From positions 1 to 64,000 of the forward strand of contig VWZL01001947.1 of the NCBI GenBank assembly GCA_013396915.1: 64,000 bases of DNA, in the 5' to 3' direction. Shown one piece after another: positions 1-12,900 of the stretch; position 1 is the first letter of the stretch, and every line of letters starts with the position of its first letter. Source of the DNA: Stercorarius parasiticus (lineage: Eukaryota > Chordata > Aves > Charadriiformes > Stercorariidae). The notes under the pieces are model-generated. The model saw nothing but the letters and a program-made list of their open reading frames with translations. It was not told where the DNA came from and searched no databases. The position numbers and the translations under genes were made by a program.

Positions 1-671
1 GAAATGAGAAAGTGGAGAGCTGATGTCTGAGTAGTGAATATTGATCAGGAAATATGGAAAAAGCTTTCCCTGAGGCAGCCTGCTTATCTGTCTTCAAAAT
101 AAATGGAAGAATGCTCTAGTTTAAAGTATTTACAATCCACGGGTAATGCAAATAATAAACCACCTAAAAGTCTTTCCTGCTCCTACAGGAGCAATTAGCG
201 CCATCCCATCCCAAATCTGAGCTTTGCGGTGCTTAGAGGCTCTGCTGCCGTTATTCCGTAACCATAGTTGGGACACGGGTGGCAGCACAAGAAGGGGCTG
301 TTTCCATGCAGGTGAAAGATGCTTTTTTGCTTCTTCTGGAAAAAGCAGTTGGGAATGTTTTCCCTCTCCTGCGTGCTTCTTTTCCCCCCCTAAAAATAAA
401 GGAGAGATCTTTGAAATCCTTCAGCAGAAAGTATCAACTAAGCAGCTTCAGTGTAACAAAGAATTTAGGCTTTGCTTTTCAGAAAGGAAGGTGAAATGTT
501 GTTATTTATCTATGTATTTTTTACATTATTAAATGAAAACCAGGTTTAGATGATACTTCCTAATGGATTGTCATGTAGCATCATGTCAGGCCTCCTTTTA
601 TGACAGCTGCGTTGTTCTGTTTTAATTTCAAAGCCATTCAAATACTGTATTTTTTTCTTACCAATGCGTAG
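1..671 (+). other. TENM2 intron (3' part)
   Basis: Intronic sequence leading to the acceptor at 671. The last 60 bases are pyrimidine-rich. Short open frames near 224-532 have no coding character or family match. No repeat was recognised. Confidence 0.75.
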
Positions 672-939
672 GTCCTTCATGAAGAAACAACAATACCAGG
701 AACCGATTTGAAGTTATCATACTTAAGCTCCAGGGCTGCGGGATACAAATCTGTTCTGAAGATTACTATGACCCAATCTGTGATACCATTTAATTTAATG
801 AAGGTTCATCTCATGGTGGCAGTGGTGGGAAGACTTTTCCAAAAGTGGTTCCCCGCATCCCCAAATCTGGCTTACACTTTCATATGGGATAAAACTGATG
901 CATACAACCAGAGAGTCTACGGATTATCTGAAGCTGTTG
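672..939 (+). CDS. TENM2: TENM2 exon: TTR-like/FN-plug region
   Basis: Residues 1-90 of the visible protein. The acceptor is a pyrimidine-rich tract ending TGCGTAG, and the exon opens in phase 0 with [12 protein letters not shown]. The donor is GTATGT, one base into a Val codon. It contains [19 protein letters not shown] and [20 protein letters not shown], the conserved beta-rich stretch that precedes the propeller in teneurins and helps plug the barrel. The residue just upstream of the exon is outside the window, so the reading frame rests on strong similarity and on frame continuity downstream. Confidence 0.93.
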
Positions 940-3900
940 GTATGTGTGTGATGGAGTTTTTTTGCACTTTTATGGTTGTCTTGAAAATAGGGAAGCACAT
1001 CGCAAATACTTGTATCCGTTAAGTAGAAAATGTTTAGCGGAATAAGATGAGAAATAATAATAGATATTAGAATATATTAGAAAATAGTAATCCAAACTTT
1101 GAATTATAAGAAAAAGATGTCCTTCGAAAGTGAAAAGAGACCACAGTCTTTATTCACTTCTACTTCTTCCCCATGAAGTATCCCTCAGCCTAATAATTAT
1201 AGAGTGTGGTATTTAGTCTGCGCACTCCTCGTGCTTTAGAGTGCAATGGCATTCTGGCATACTGCACGAAATGGCTTTCTTCTGTACCTGTCCTAATCCA
1301 CTTTTAATAACTAAAATTATTTCACTAATCCAAGATTGCTTTCTAAGGGATTTTAGAATTCTATTTAGTATTTTCAGTATAACTAAGGAAGCCACAGGGA
1401 TTTTCAGGTAGGCTGGGAGAGCAGAAAAACCCATGTACTTTAAGGAAATCACATTCTTTAAACTCTTCTTCTGAACGAGATGCTATACTTAATGAGGAAA
1501 TTTGCCGTTATTTCAGTGTCTGTAGGTTATGAATATGAGTCTTGCCTGGATCTAACCCTCTGGGAAAAGCGGACTGCCATTCTGCAGGGTTATGAACTGG
1601 ATGCCTCCAACATGGGTGGCTGGACGTTGGATAAACATCATGTATTGGATGTCCAGAATGGTAAGGAGTTCGTTTTCTTCTTGCTAATTTTAATACTCAG
1701 CTGCCCTGCACTTTAGGTGTCTCATTCTAACTTCCCAAATGTTTACTTTGTTATTTTTAAAAAAAGGAAATTATGGAAAGTTTTGCATATGGTGAATGCT
1801 TTGAGCTTTACAGTGTATGTCGCGCTTCTTCATCCTATAAGTACATAAGTTTTAATAATCTCATCTAACGGTGTGAGCCTGCGTGAGCTATGCTTAGCAA
1901 AAAAAATCCCAACCCAACAATGTTGAAATTGGTTTTAAAAAGTGAGCGATGCTAAGGAGCCAGTATTTCTAAAGCAATCGTAGGTGTCAGCATCATTCTT
2001 GGGACTGTTTGTATGTAAGAGTATCTTGAACAATGTTTTCACTTCCAGTTTTTACAATGAGTGAAAATTAAGCAGCAATAAGAGACATTCCTGCCAAACT
2101 GACAGCTCTTCGCTCCCAATATTAAATCCCTCATTTATGCAGGATTTGTTCCCCTTCATGTCATGACATGCCCAGCCCCAGCACAACTCATGGGAGCAGG
2201 TAGTGCCTGGGTACCGTCTCTTCTGGAGGATGAGCACTCATTTACACTCTCCTCCCGTTCAGTCCTTCCCCGAGGTGAATCCTGCCTGGGGTGCTGTGGT
2301 CGGCTCAGCGCACAGCAGGTGACGAATGGTGCTGCCTTGAGTCAGCGAGAGCCCTTGTGCCCCCTGTTTCGGGACAGAGTCCAGTCACTAGGGAGCGAGT
2401 CTTCCTGAATTCCAGTGAAAAGATGAGGAGCAGTACACAGTTTTAAGAACTGTGCGTTGGCACCAAGGTAGATTTGTCCGGCGTGCCCCTCAGCAGCTGC
2501 CTGGAGGGTGCCATGCTCCAGAAACCCCAGCTCAACACAGAACAGCAGGAAATTTGGAAAAATTCAGCTGGAAGCCTGTAAGAAAAGTAAAATAAGCAGA
2601 GTCACACTGCTCAAAGTGGGAGTTGGTCGCATTGAATTTTGATGCAAAGGAGGAGCCCAGAAGTAATTCAGCGAGAAGAACGTCACTTCTGCAGCACCTG
2701 GTGTCCCTTAGAGGTCTCCCCATAGTAGATGAATCCATCTACTATTGCCCCATCCCTGGAGGTGTCCAAGGCCAGGCTGGATGGGGCTTGGAGCAACCTG
2801 GTCTGGTGGGAGGTGTCCCTGCCCAGGACAGGGGGTGGCACTGGATGGTCTTCAAGGTCCCTTCCAACCCAAACCATTCTGTGATTCCATGAGATTATTT
2901 TGTGCGATATGCTAATCGCCACCTAATGCGCTGCTTCTGACTGGCAGAAAAACAAGGCAACCAAATCAAGGGAAAAGGTGTCATTGTACCTAATTGAAAA
3001 TGTCAAAAAACTCTGTGCAAATTATTGTAAGGTAATCCATCTAAGAATGTAAAGAGCTATAATTATAAATATATATATAAGATTGATTCTGTTCACAAGG
3101 GAAATTGATGGTGGCTTTAAATTACGTTCAAGAGTACATTTGACAAGTAATGACTTTTCAAAGTGACGTGCGTCTAATTGAATAAACGAAGTGGAGAGTT
3201 GTAATGACAAGGTGGATGAGCTGGAGAAATTTATTCCGAGGAGAGTGCAGCCAGTGTTTGTACGGACATCCCGAACTCCCGCAGTAAATAGTCTAATGTA
3301 CATCTTTTAGTCTGGGATAATAGAGGAGAAATGTGAAGGACCAATTTTTCAAGGTAATGACAGAATAAATCAGGTGCAATAGTGCTCTGTGCTGACTTGT
3401 AGAATTCCTCTGATGAAAATTATAGAACTCAGCTACTTCAGGCAAAATGATGGTGCCATGATTGTCGTAAATGATGTAATCATAGGAGAGGGGATTTCGT
3501 ATACTCTTAATGCATTCTGGCTTTAACTATTCATGAAAAATACCTTCTCCCTCTTTTGATTTAGATTTCTTATTTAGATTACTTGCCGTTAGGTTTCCGT
3601 AAACCATTTTCATTCTTCCCAATTTTATCATGTCTATTGATTTTTCGTTTAGAATCTCCTAAATTTTATAACATTAAAAAGTAGCGAGGACACCTAAAAC
3701 ATTTAAAGAGGAAAACAAAGCGGGGTTTTTTTCTCCTGTCTTTCAGTATAAAGAGTGCAGTTGGGGGGTGAGGAGAGAAAGAGGAATGCACCTTAAATTC
3801 CTTCTAAGCATCTATCTCAAAAGAGACATGTATCCCTCAGCCCCAAACTGCCTCTGAAAGTCAGGGCACACGAGCAATAAAACGCGTGTCACCCTGAAGT

Positions 3901-6900
3901 ACAAAGTGACATGGGGTTTCCGTGGATTATACAGCGGCAAGACAGATTGTGCCAACGGAATAAAACCAGAAGAGCTGACCGTTGGCAGAGGACACCTGGA
4001 TGGATTCAGTGGGAGATGTAACGATGAGGGGCCTGGCAACACCGTAACACACTGTGAACCCAGGCTTTTTTTCCCTAAGACAGAAGATTTAACATAAAAC
4101 CTGCATTTTTCTTCTCAGATTTCCTATGGAGGCTATAAGGAAGAAAAATACTGCTGGCACGTTGCTTTGTCTTCACGAAATTATTGTTCCTTTCATGCCT
4201 CAAAGCAGAATTAAGTTTAAGAGGCAGGTTGGCCTGGCACCACATTTTTTTTGTTGTTTTGACATTTTTAATAACTGCCTATAACTGCAGCCGCGGTATT
4301 GAGGCAGACTTTGTTGCCAGAGGTACATTTTTATTGTGAGCTGAGTAAAGAGTCTTCTTAGAATGTAAAATTGAGGCAATCTTCAACTTTTTGAAGTAGC
4401 TCTTTAATTAATATTTGCAGTTTGCCTCAGTAATCCACTTCAGATTACATTTGGCACCGTGTTCATAATTAGTTATAGTAGGACTTTAGGAATACAATTT
4501 GCAAATATTTTTTCTGTTTTACAATACGTGCACAGTTAGAATTTCAGTCATTTCTGGGGAATTTTAAAACTGTAAGGATTTAGGAACACAGACCTTGATT
4601 TCATTCAGTACACCTCGCATTTCCTTCAACGTGACCGCTTTTATTCTGAATTATACCCATTAAAATTAATGACATTTAAAAGAATGATTGAAAACTTGTT
4701 TGGCTTTTAAATGCTTGTATATTTATTGTTTCTGTTGCACTTTTTGGATAAGATAATTTAATGCTTTGTGTGTCTGTGACTTCAGTATAACTATAAATGT
4801 TTTAATAAAGTTCTGTTCCTTCTAGTGAGAAAAATACGGCGGTGAAATAATTACAAGTCCATTAAATTATATTCATGAACTAAAAGAATATTTATGTTTT
4901 ATGTACATAAATTCAATTATTATATACATTTTTACAAACTGTTTTGTTTTGTTTTGTGCTTTTTATGTTACCTGCCAGGAATCCTCTACAAAGGAAATGG
5001 TGAAAATCAATTTATATCTCAGCAGCCCCCAGTCGTTAGTAGCATCATGGGCAACGGGCGCCGCCGCAGCATCTCCTGTCCAAGCTGTAACGGTCAAGCT
5101 GATGGTAACAAATTACTGGCTCCGGTTGCCTTAGCTTGTGGGATTGATGGCAGCCTTTACGTGGGGGATTTCAACTACGTTCGGCGGATATTCCCATCTG
5201 GAAATGTAACTAGTGTTCTGGAGCTAAGGTATGGGGTTTGTCTCATCTCGGACTTTCGGAGTTGTGAATTACTGTTGCACACTGAAGTACGGAATAGATT
5301 TCTGACATTGTGTGAGTTCGAGTTGCCAAATGCTTTTGGAAAGGCCATTCAAAAGATTTTAATCCATTTGAAAAAGTATTTAAAACTGAAATGAAAAGAT
5401 TTTCCCCTGGTAAAATATTTTAACTGTGCAAATCTAAACTGTGAGAGCGTAATCTACCCGAAGTAATTATTCTGTGGATTTAAAGAGTTAACCTACATAG
5501 TCGCCATGAGTGGACAAAAGACAGTCATTCACCACTTCGCTAATGATCGCTGTAAATGTTGCCTTCATCTTTTAACATCCTTTCTGAATGTTTTCCTAAT
5601 AATGTTTTTCTGTTCTTTTTTACTTGCTCCCACCAAGAAATAAAGATTTTAGACATAGGTAAGCATTCCTTAAAGAAGATTTATATTTTTCTAACTGTTC
5701 TTTTTTCTTTCTTAACAAATGAATGCTTATAATGGAGAAGTCATTTCTGAGATGTATTACTAGAAAAGAGGAGTATTTTTCAAAAATAATGAGTTCATAT
5801 GTTTCAGTTATGTCAGCTGTCAGGCGGTATCGTCCTTTCGGATACGAGTTCCTCTTCTCTCATCACTCTCTGTCCGCAGTCAGGCTTCTTTTTAAGCTTG
5901 TGTGTGCCCTCCTTTGCTGCCCCCTCGTCCCTGCTCACTCCTGCTCCTTCCTGCCAGCACTTTGCTGATCCCATCAAAACTCACTCATCAATCAGATACC
6001 CCAAATACAAAGAGAATGGCATCTAAGGAATAAAATTATAAAAGTATCAAGTGAGTTCATTTCATGAGACTTTTGACGTTGAGTCTTTTCAGGCTCACAT
6101 TTAACAGGTTTGTTTCTTTAAAGGTGAACTTCTCTTAATGATGGACGTTGCAATTGTCCCGTAATAATACAGCTCCAAGGGTTAAGATTTTAAAATACAC
6201 CAAGATTCATAAGACTGGCCCTAAAACCAACAGTAATGAGAAGGATGTGGCAGAGCATTCGTCCACCCTGGCATTGCTGGAAGAACAGAAGAGAAGGTGG
6301 TGGATGCTTAGAGTTGCTGTGCCTCAGCAGCCGCTCCTCAAAGGGAGACAAAACCAGAAAACAGAGCGATGCTAAAACGTTGTTGGATCCATGAAACCCT
6401 GCAAGACTTTGTGGCGGAACTCCTAAGTACAGGGTTTAGCAGCCCCACGCGGTCCGTCTCTCTCCTTTTTTGCTGCTAGTCATTTTCTTTCCTTGTTTTT
6501 AAACAAATCCCAGAGTGTCGTACCTCAGTTCTCCTTTTTTTTTAAATTCGCTTTGCTTTGGACCTATTTATGAGGAAGGGCTTTGTGTTTAAGTAAGTGT
6601 GTTTCAAACATGTTAGGCAAAAAATTCCGTGACTAAATAAGGTGTTTGCATCGGCGCCAATGATCAGGACTGGGAGTCGATGCAGAGTCTGGCTGGTTTT
6701 ATGGTATTTTCCAGGTGTGACTCCGAGGCAATCTCTCCTGTTTGGTGCTTTTAGCTTTTCGCTATTACTTTTAATTTGCATTTGTTCCACTACTTTTAAA
6801 AGAACGATATCCCTAGTGGTATCGTAAAGTTGTGATTGCAGCTGGAAAAGGCATTGTCTTGGCAAATGTATGGAATACGGAATAATATTCAAAATGGGGA

Positions 6901-9900
6901 TTTGGAATGGACAATTGGGATTAAGGAACGGACGCGTGGTGAGGTTTGCTTTGCTGTGATTTAGTAGCCACTGCCAGAACCATGGGCACAGGCTCAACTG
7001 CATCGTCTCAGCAGCTGGAGCCCTCCATGTAAGAGCAGTCGGTGAGGGGGAACACTGCAGCTTTTCTCCTTCATTCGTGCCTACACGTGCGGAAGCTCTG
7101 GGGAGCCCAATTGCAGTCATACTGCACAAACCAGCATTTTCATGGGCTGTGAAGTGGACGAGGGAGGAGGCGCAGGGGGCCGTGGAGAGCTGGCTCTGCG
7201 GGAGGGGATGTGGAGCCGGGGGCAGGAGCTGTGGAGCCCACACCCTCCACTACCAGTTGGAGTTTTCTCTCCCATCAGACAACATTTTCCCAGTGTCCAC
7301 CCTTAGCCTTAGGGGTTTGCTGCTCAGGGGCTAAGCCAAGAGTGGCATCTTTACGCTTAATATCCCCCGACTGCCTTGTATTTTATTAATTTAGCTGATT
7401 TTTATTTTAACACGTGTAGACTTTTAGGATGCCCCAAATCCTGTGGCTGTGGGTTCCCCAGCTTAAGGACACGCCGGGAGACCAAATAGCTTCTTTTGCC
7501 TGCGCAAAGTCGTGCGGAGCCCTGCGAAATGCTGAGGTTTCTATTTAAATTGCGGTTTGGAAAACAGCCCTCAGCAGACCACTTTGCAATATATAATTAC
7601 TAGGTATCGAAGCTAAGAAAATACACTAAAATATGCATTCAGCAAGTAAAACTAATGAACAAGGCTAAGTACTGGCTCGGATCTATTATCCTCTCAAGCA
7701 TTGAACTGGCCTCGCCTACAAACCCAACACGGAGCGTGACGTGCCTCCCACCGCAAGGAGCCTGTGCTCGACACTGGAGAGACAACGCGGATCAAATTCA
7801 TCCTCTCATGTGCCAGTGACCTCACATCTTTTCAATCCCAAAGCTGAACTGATGTCTTTATACACACTGCTGCCCGTGGGTGATTAATGCTGATAGGCAT
7901 TCATGGAAGCAGCCATTTTTAGAAGGACTTTGAAGACGGGGAGGTCATTTGTAGGCTGTGGCGGTATCCCAAGTCTGTGAAGAGCCAGAAAAAAGTTTAG
8001 CAAAACAGAAAACAGCTTGGAGGGTATGTGGTTTGGAAGGCACAGAGCGAATGGGAGAGAAGGGGGGATTGGAGCAGGAAGAATATTTTTTAAAAATTCC
8101 TCGATCCATTTACAAAAATGGAGAGTAATTTAGGTAATCGGAGAGCTGAAGAATGAGAAGATGGGTGTAAGCCAGGTAAAAGCGGTAGGAAAGAGATCGT
8201 GGCAGCTCTGTGAGTGTGTGTGTACTGCGCACACGCGCGCGCACTGCAGATTTGAGGCACGGCTACCATTATTTGGCACACACAGAACAAGTTAATTCGT
8301 AGTCATTTGTCTTTATGGGAGCCCACGTTGGTACGTAACTGCGTGTTTTTCAGAGCTACTGACAGCGATGAGGCGATACTGAATGAGTCAAGAAGTCACT
8401 GACCCTGGATTTTACTTCTTTGCGTTTGTTGTTATCGGTAGAAGGCAGAAGCTTAATATTATTTCAAGCTACAATGAAATAGAATAAACCCAGAGCAGCT
8501 TTCCAGCTGCTGGCTGCTTATCCCTCTGCTATTTTTGAGATGTGCGTAGCACGCGTAGATGTTTTCTGTCTGGAAAACAAACCTGGTCTTCACTGGACGG
8601 TTATTCAGTCCCTCAGATTGTGCCTTGCTCCTGGGAATTGAGGGGGTTTTTCTCTCGGCTAAAGCTGCCTCCGCTTTTTAACCTTCTCTTGAAAAGAAAC
8701 GCCGAAGTTGTGCCTGTTGTCTTATCTCAGAAAGGAGCCATTAGCCATTTCATATGACAAATTGGAGAGTTTGTATTGATTTAATAGTAATATCCAACGC
8801 ACTCCCAACCTTTGGGTGTTTTTTCAATAAAATGAGAAACTATCCTTAAGTTATCAGCTGTATTTTTTTGTTTTGATGAGGATACACTACTCAATATGAG
8901 AACTCATCCCATCATTTTTGTTGGAATTAATTAGACATAGAAATGTTTTCATATTTATGAAGAAAACAGCTTTAAAATTTCTTCTTAGAAAGAAATAATT
9001 GTGTTAGGCATAAATTGGTTAGTTATTGATTTGATGACTCTTTATTCCAACAGTTGAAAAATATGGTTGAGGCAACATTGGATGAGCTGAAGAAAAGTAC
9101 TTTAATTTAGATTTTAGTAATATAAGAAAGGACTTTATTTTAAATTACAATGAAATAAAATTTAATTGCACATTTCACAATTTGCAATTTGTTTATACTT
9201 GAAGTGTCTGCAAAGTTTCTTAAAGACCAACGTAATCATGTAAATGGGTATAATTTAATTTGCAGTCTATGGAGGTATAAATAATTTGTACGCTACACAG
9301 TGATCGTCTTAAATGATCTCTGCGTAAATTAAGGTTTTGAAAATACCTTTCAACTATTTTGCACGTTGGCAATAATAGATTTCTAACAGATGGAAGTTTG
9401 GAGTAAGCCTACATTTAATTGTGTTCAGACGTGCTGTACAACACCCAGCTCTGTAGCAGAGCTTTTAAGAGGTGCTAATCGCTCTGTGTTTGATTTCATT
9501 ACTCGGCTTCACTTGGTTTCTTCCTTCTGAACCAACATGTTAGAAGTCTTGAAACCAAAGAAAATCCTATTTATGCAACACATTTTTTCGGTGTTTCTGT
9601 AATTGGGTAGCTATAAAAATCTGTCCCTGCTAAAAGACATAATTTGTTCACAAGTTGTTCCTGTTGGTCTCTTGTTGCTTTTTCCAAGTGGCAGTACATA
9701 AAAACGTGTGACATTAGCACACTTATGTATTTACACAATGTGAAGTGGAGCATTCTGCCAGCAGATGTTTGGCTGTCACCGAGGCGGGCAGATCTGTTTA
9801 GGCAGCGCTTTTGCAAACACCAGAAGTGGGACTGACTGTTCTGACACCGCTTCAATCCATTAGGAGCCCGGCTGAAATTACCTCCTCTATTTACGTGACC

Positions 9901-12900
9901 TTATTTCAGCTCTTCTTGCCGTAAATTAGGTCAGGAATCCCAACTGCAGTGGGTTAAGTTTCTACATCATAATACATCAACCCCAAAAGGTACTCTCCAG
10001 GGCCGGTTTTTACACCAGCAGGGGAGAAAAGACAGTAATTCTCAATTATGTGGCACCAGTGGAGAGGCAAAATGTACGTTTCTGGGAAAACTGTTAGCAA
10101 TATATATTTTCACTGTAATGAAGACTGTGTTGGCATAGTTAGCGGTTTTGTGCCAATGCGTACAGTTATTTGAAATATGACTCCGAGTTAAGAAGAACGG
10201 AAAAGCTGCGCTCGGTGCTCTGGTGGAAAAGATGACATTTCCTAATGCGTTAAATCATGCGCATCACGTCTTTGAAAGCGGTGGATTAAACAAATACTTA
10301 TGAAGGATGTCTTATCTCTTGCCTGTGAACTAATAATATGAACCCTGCCTTATCTGTTTATGAATTATATAAACCACGCACCCCAGCAGCCTCATATAAA
10401 TTATAATAAAACAGATAGGATGATAACAGCAACAAAGTGTAAGCGAGGGCTGGCATCCTGCTGCAAAGTTTGGAACTGGATTGAGGTTCCCGGACAGGTT
10501 GGGAGTTGTCAGACTCCGGTATTTTGGTTTGGCCTATGACAGAGACAGGAGCTGTCTCTAATTACGGAGCACGGGACAGGCCTCTGAGCATTAGGGACAA
10601 AACGGATCTTTTGTCCCAAAAGGATGAGTCTAGACAGGACTGCCTGAGACACGGGCAAGAAATGAGGAGTGAGGAAGATTCTGGGGCCAAGACCTATGCC
10701 TAGAGCGTCACTGTCGATTTTAATTATTTATGTATTACTGCACCTTGCCTATGAACTGAAACCTTTTCTTCTTGATCCAATGGTAGGTGCAATTAATTAC
10801 AGCACATGCAATCTATAATTCCATTTTACAGCAACAACCCAGCTCACAGATACTACCTCGCAACTGACCCCGTGACAGGAGATTTATACGTTTCCGACAC
10901 GAACACGCGCAGGATTTATCGGCCCAAGTCGCTGACGGGTGCAAAAGACCTGACCAAGAACGCGGAGGTGATAGGAGGCACAGGGGAGCAGTGCCTGCCC
11001 TTCGACGAGGCACGGTGCGGCGATGGAGGCAAGGCGGTGGAGGCAACGCTCATGAGCCCTAAAGGTAAAAAGGGTTATCCCTCCCTAACTTCCAAAATAA
11101 TACGAGAGTTCAGAGCCGGGGGCGTGATCATGCTTAATTACTGAATTTTGGCTCAAAAATGTGGGTTTGACTAATTTTTTCCAATTGGAAAGACCATTGA
11201 GGAAGAGGGCTACACGGTACCTGGGTTGATTTTTGTTAGGAAATATTTGGCTTTCGTGGTTATTGAGCATTTTTAAACATTCCTTTAGATTACGTGTTTG
11301 GCAGGCAGTGGTGTAGATTTAAAACCAGTGTTGCTTTTGGTCCCACTTATCCCATTTGTCAGGTTAACTTAAAAGCTAGGTGTACTCTCCAATGAACAGC
11401 AAATGCGATCAACAGGAGTAGATTTCCGACTGGACATTGGTTTATTACAAGCTGGTTTACTACCTACTGCCTAAGGCCGTGTATTCTGCCCTCAATTCCC
11501 ACTAGATAGATAACGCCCTCAGTTATGGATAACGTATTCACTGCTAGTACAAAAAACGGATTTCTCTTCTCTTCCCTAAAGGAATAGCGATCGACAAGAA
11601 CGGGTTAATCTACTTTGTTGATGGGACCATGATCAGAAAAGTGGATCAGAATGGCATAATATCGACTTTGCTTGGCTCCAACGACCTGACCTCGGCACGG
11701 CCTCTGACCTGTGACACCAGCATGCACATCAGCCAGGTACCTTCCCCTGCTGCGAATTTAGAAAGCTGAGCTGGGGCTAGAAATGCAAATACAGCTTTTA
11801 TTGCCCTTTATAATAAAACTGGGCGGAGTGCGTAATGGATATTTAAAACACCAGAAACTGGGGAGAAAGAAACCTGTTCCAAGGGCACGAATCGCAGTGT
11901 ATTCTCCTGGCTATAAATGCCGCTGTATTCAATTTTGCTGCCCATAAAGTTCAGTTTAGTTTAGAACAGCAAAACTATCAGTGGGAAGCATTAAGTCTGG
12001 TAGTAAATACTGGGAGAATGGCAGATCTGTTAGAACTATCTTGGCACGTTGATGCTTTCGGAATGGCTAACGTCCTTAGCCTACTCGAGGGAATGAGAGG
12101 ATATATAGAAAAGAACATATTTTTCTATTTGACTCAAGAAGGTTGTGGAGGTACGAAGGGGCATCGCTAGGGGTATGTTTACAAATGGAGTGCAGTACGG
12201 TGTCTCGTACTCTGGAAGGTAGTAAGTTATTTTTGCTATTACAAGAACAAAAGATGAATACTGTTCTTAAAGTACGTATTTAGGCTTTGGTATCTGCCTC
12301 TATTTTTATTTATGGATTTGTGATACAGAAAAGTGTAGCATTTATTGGAGGGGAAATTCAACCTGTATTGTAGTTCCAATGCAACTGGCTTATTTTCAAG
12401 AAAATAGGTGTCTGAACACAGTTCCCCTTGCCTCCCTGAAAAGCTTTAGTTTGCTGCGTGTATCTTCATACAAGTCTTTTTGTCGTGATTGGTTACAGCA
12501 GATGAAAAATATCCTTACAGCAGTGTCTGAAACTGAAGGTGAATTAATTCATTTAATCTGCAGTGGTTAACTGTTTAACTAAACACTTCTGTTTGTTAAG
12601 GTTCGTCTGGAATGGCCAACAGATTTAGCAATCAACCCGATGGATAACTCCATTTACGTTTTGGATAACAACGTAGTTCTGCAGATCACTGAAAACCGTC
12701 AGGTTCGCATTGCTGCGGGGAGGCCGATGCACTGCCAGGTTCCTGGGGTGGAGTACACGGTGGGGAAACACGCCGTGCAGACCACGCTCGAGTCAGCAAC
12801 GGCCATCGCCCTGTCCTACAGTGGGGTACTCTACATTACAGAGACCGACGAGAAAAAGATTAATAGGATAAGACAGGTCACAACTGATGGGGAGATCTCA

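Larger units (their letters stand above)
5659..10831 (+). other. TENM2 intron, 5.2 kb, after the NHL microexon
   Basis: Bounded by GTAAGC and TTTTACAG. It holds a purine-pyrimidine alternating tract near 8213-8244, an AT-rich block at 8760-9420, and two perfect hairpins at 10541-10559 and 10594-10617. GC-richer sequence at 7000-7340 yields antiparallel open frames that look like chance. No transposon was recognised. Confidence 0.88.

Noticed and set aside
6542..7243. 233-codon minus-strand open frame inside a TENM2 intron
   Set aside because: No recognisable domain and no support from codon pattern; it overlaps other open frames on the plus strand.
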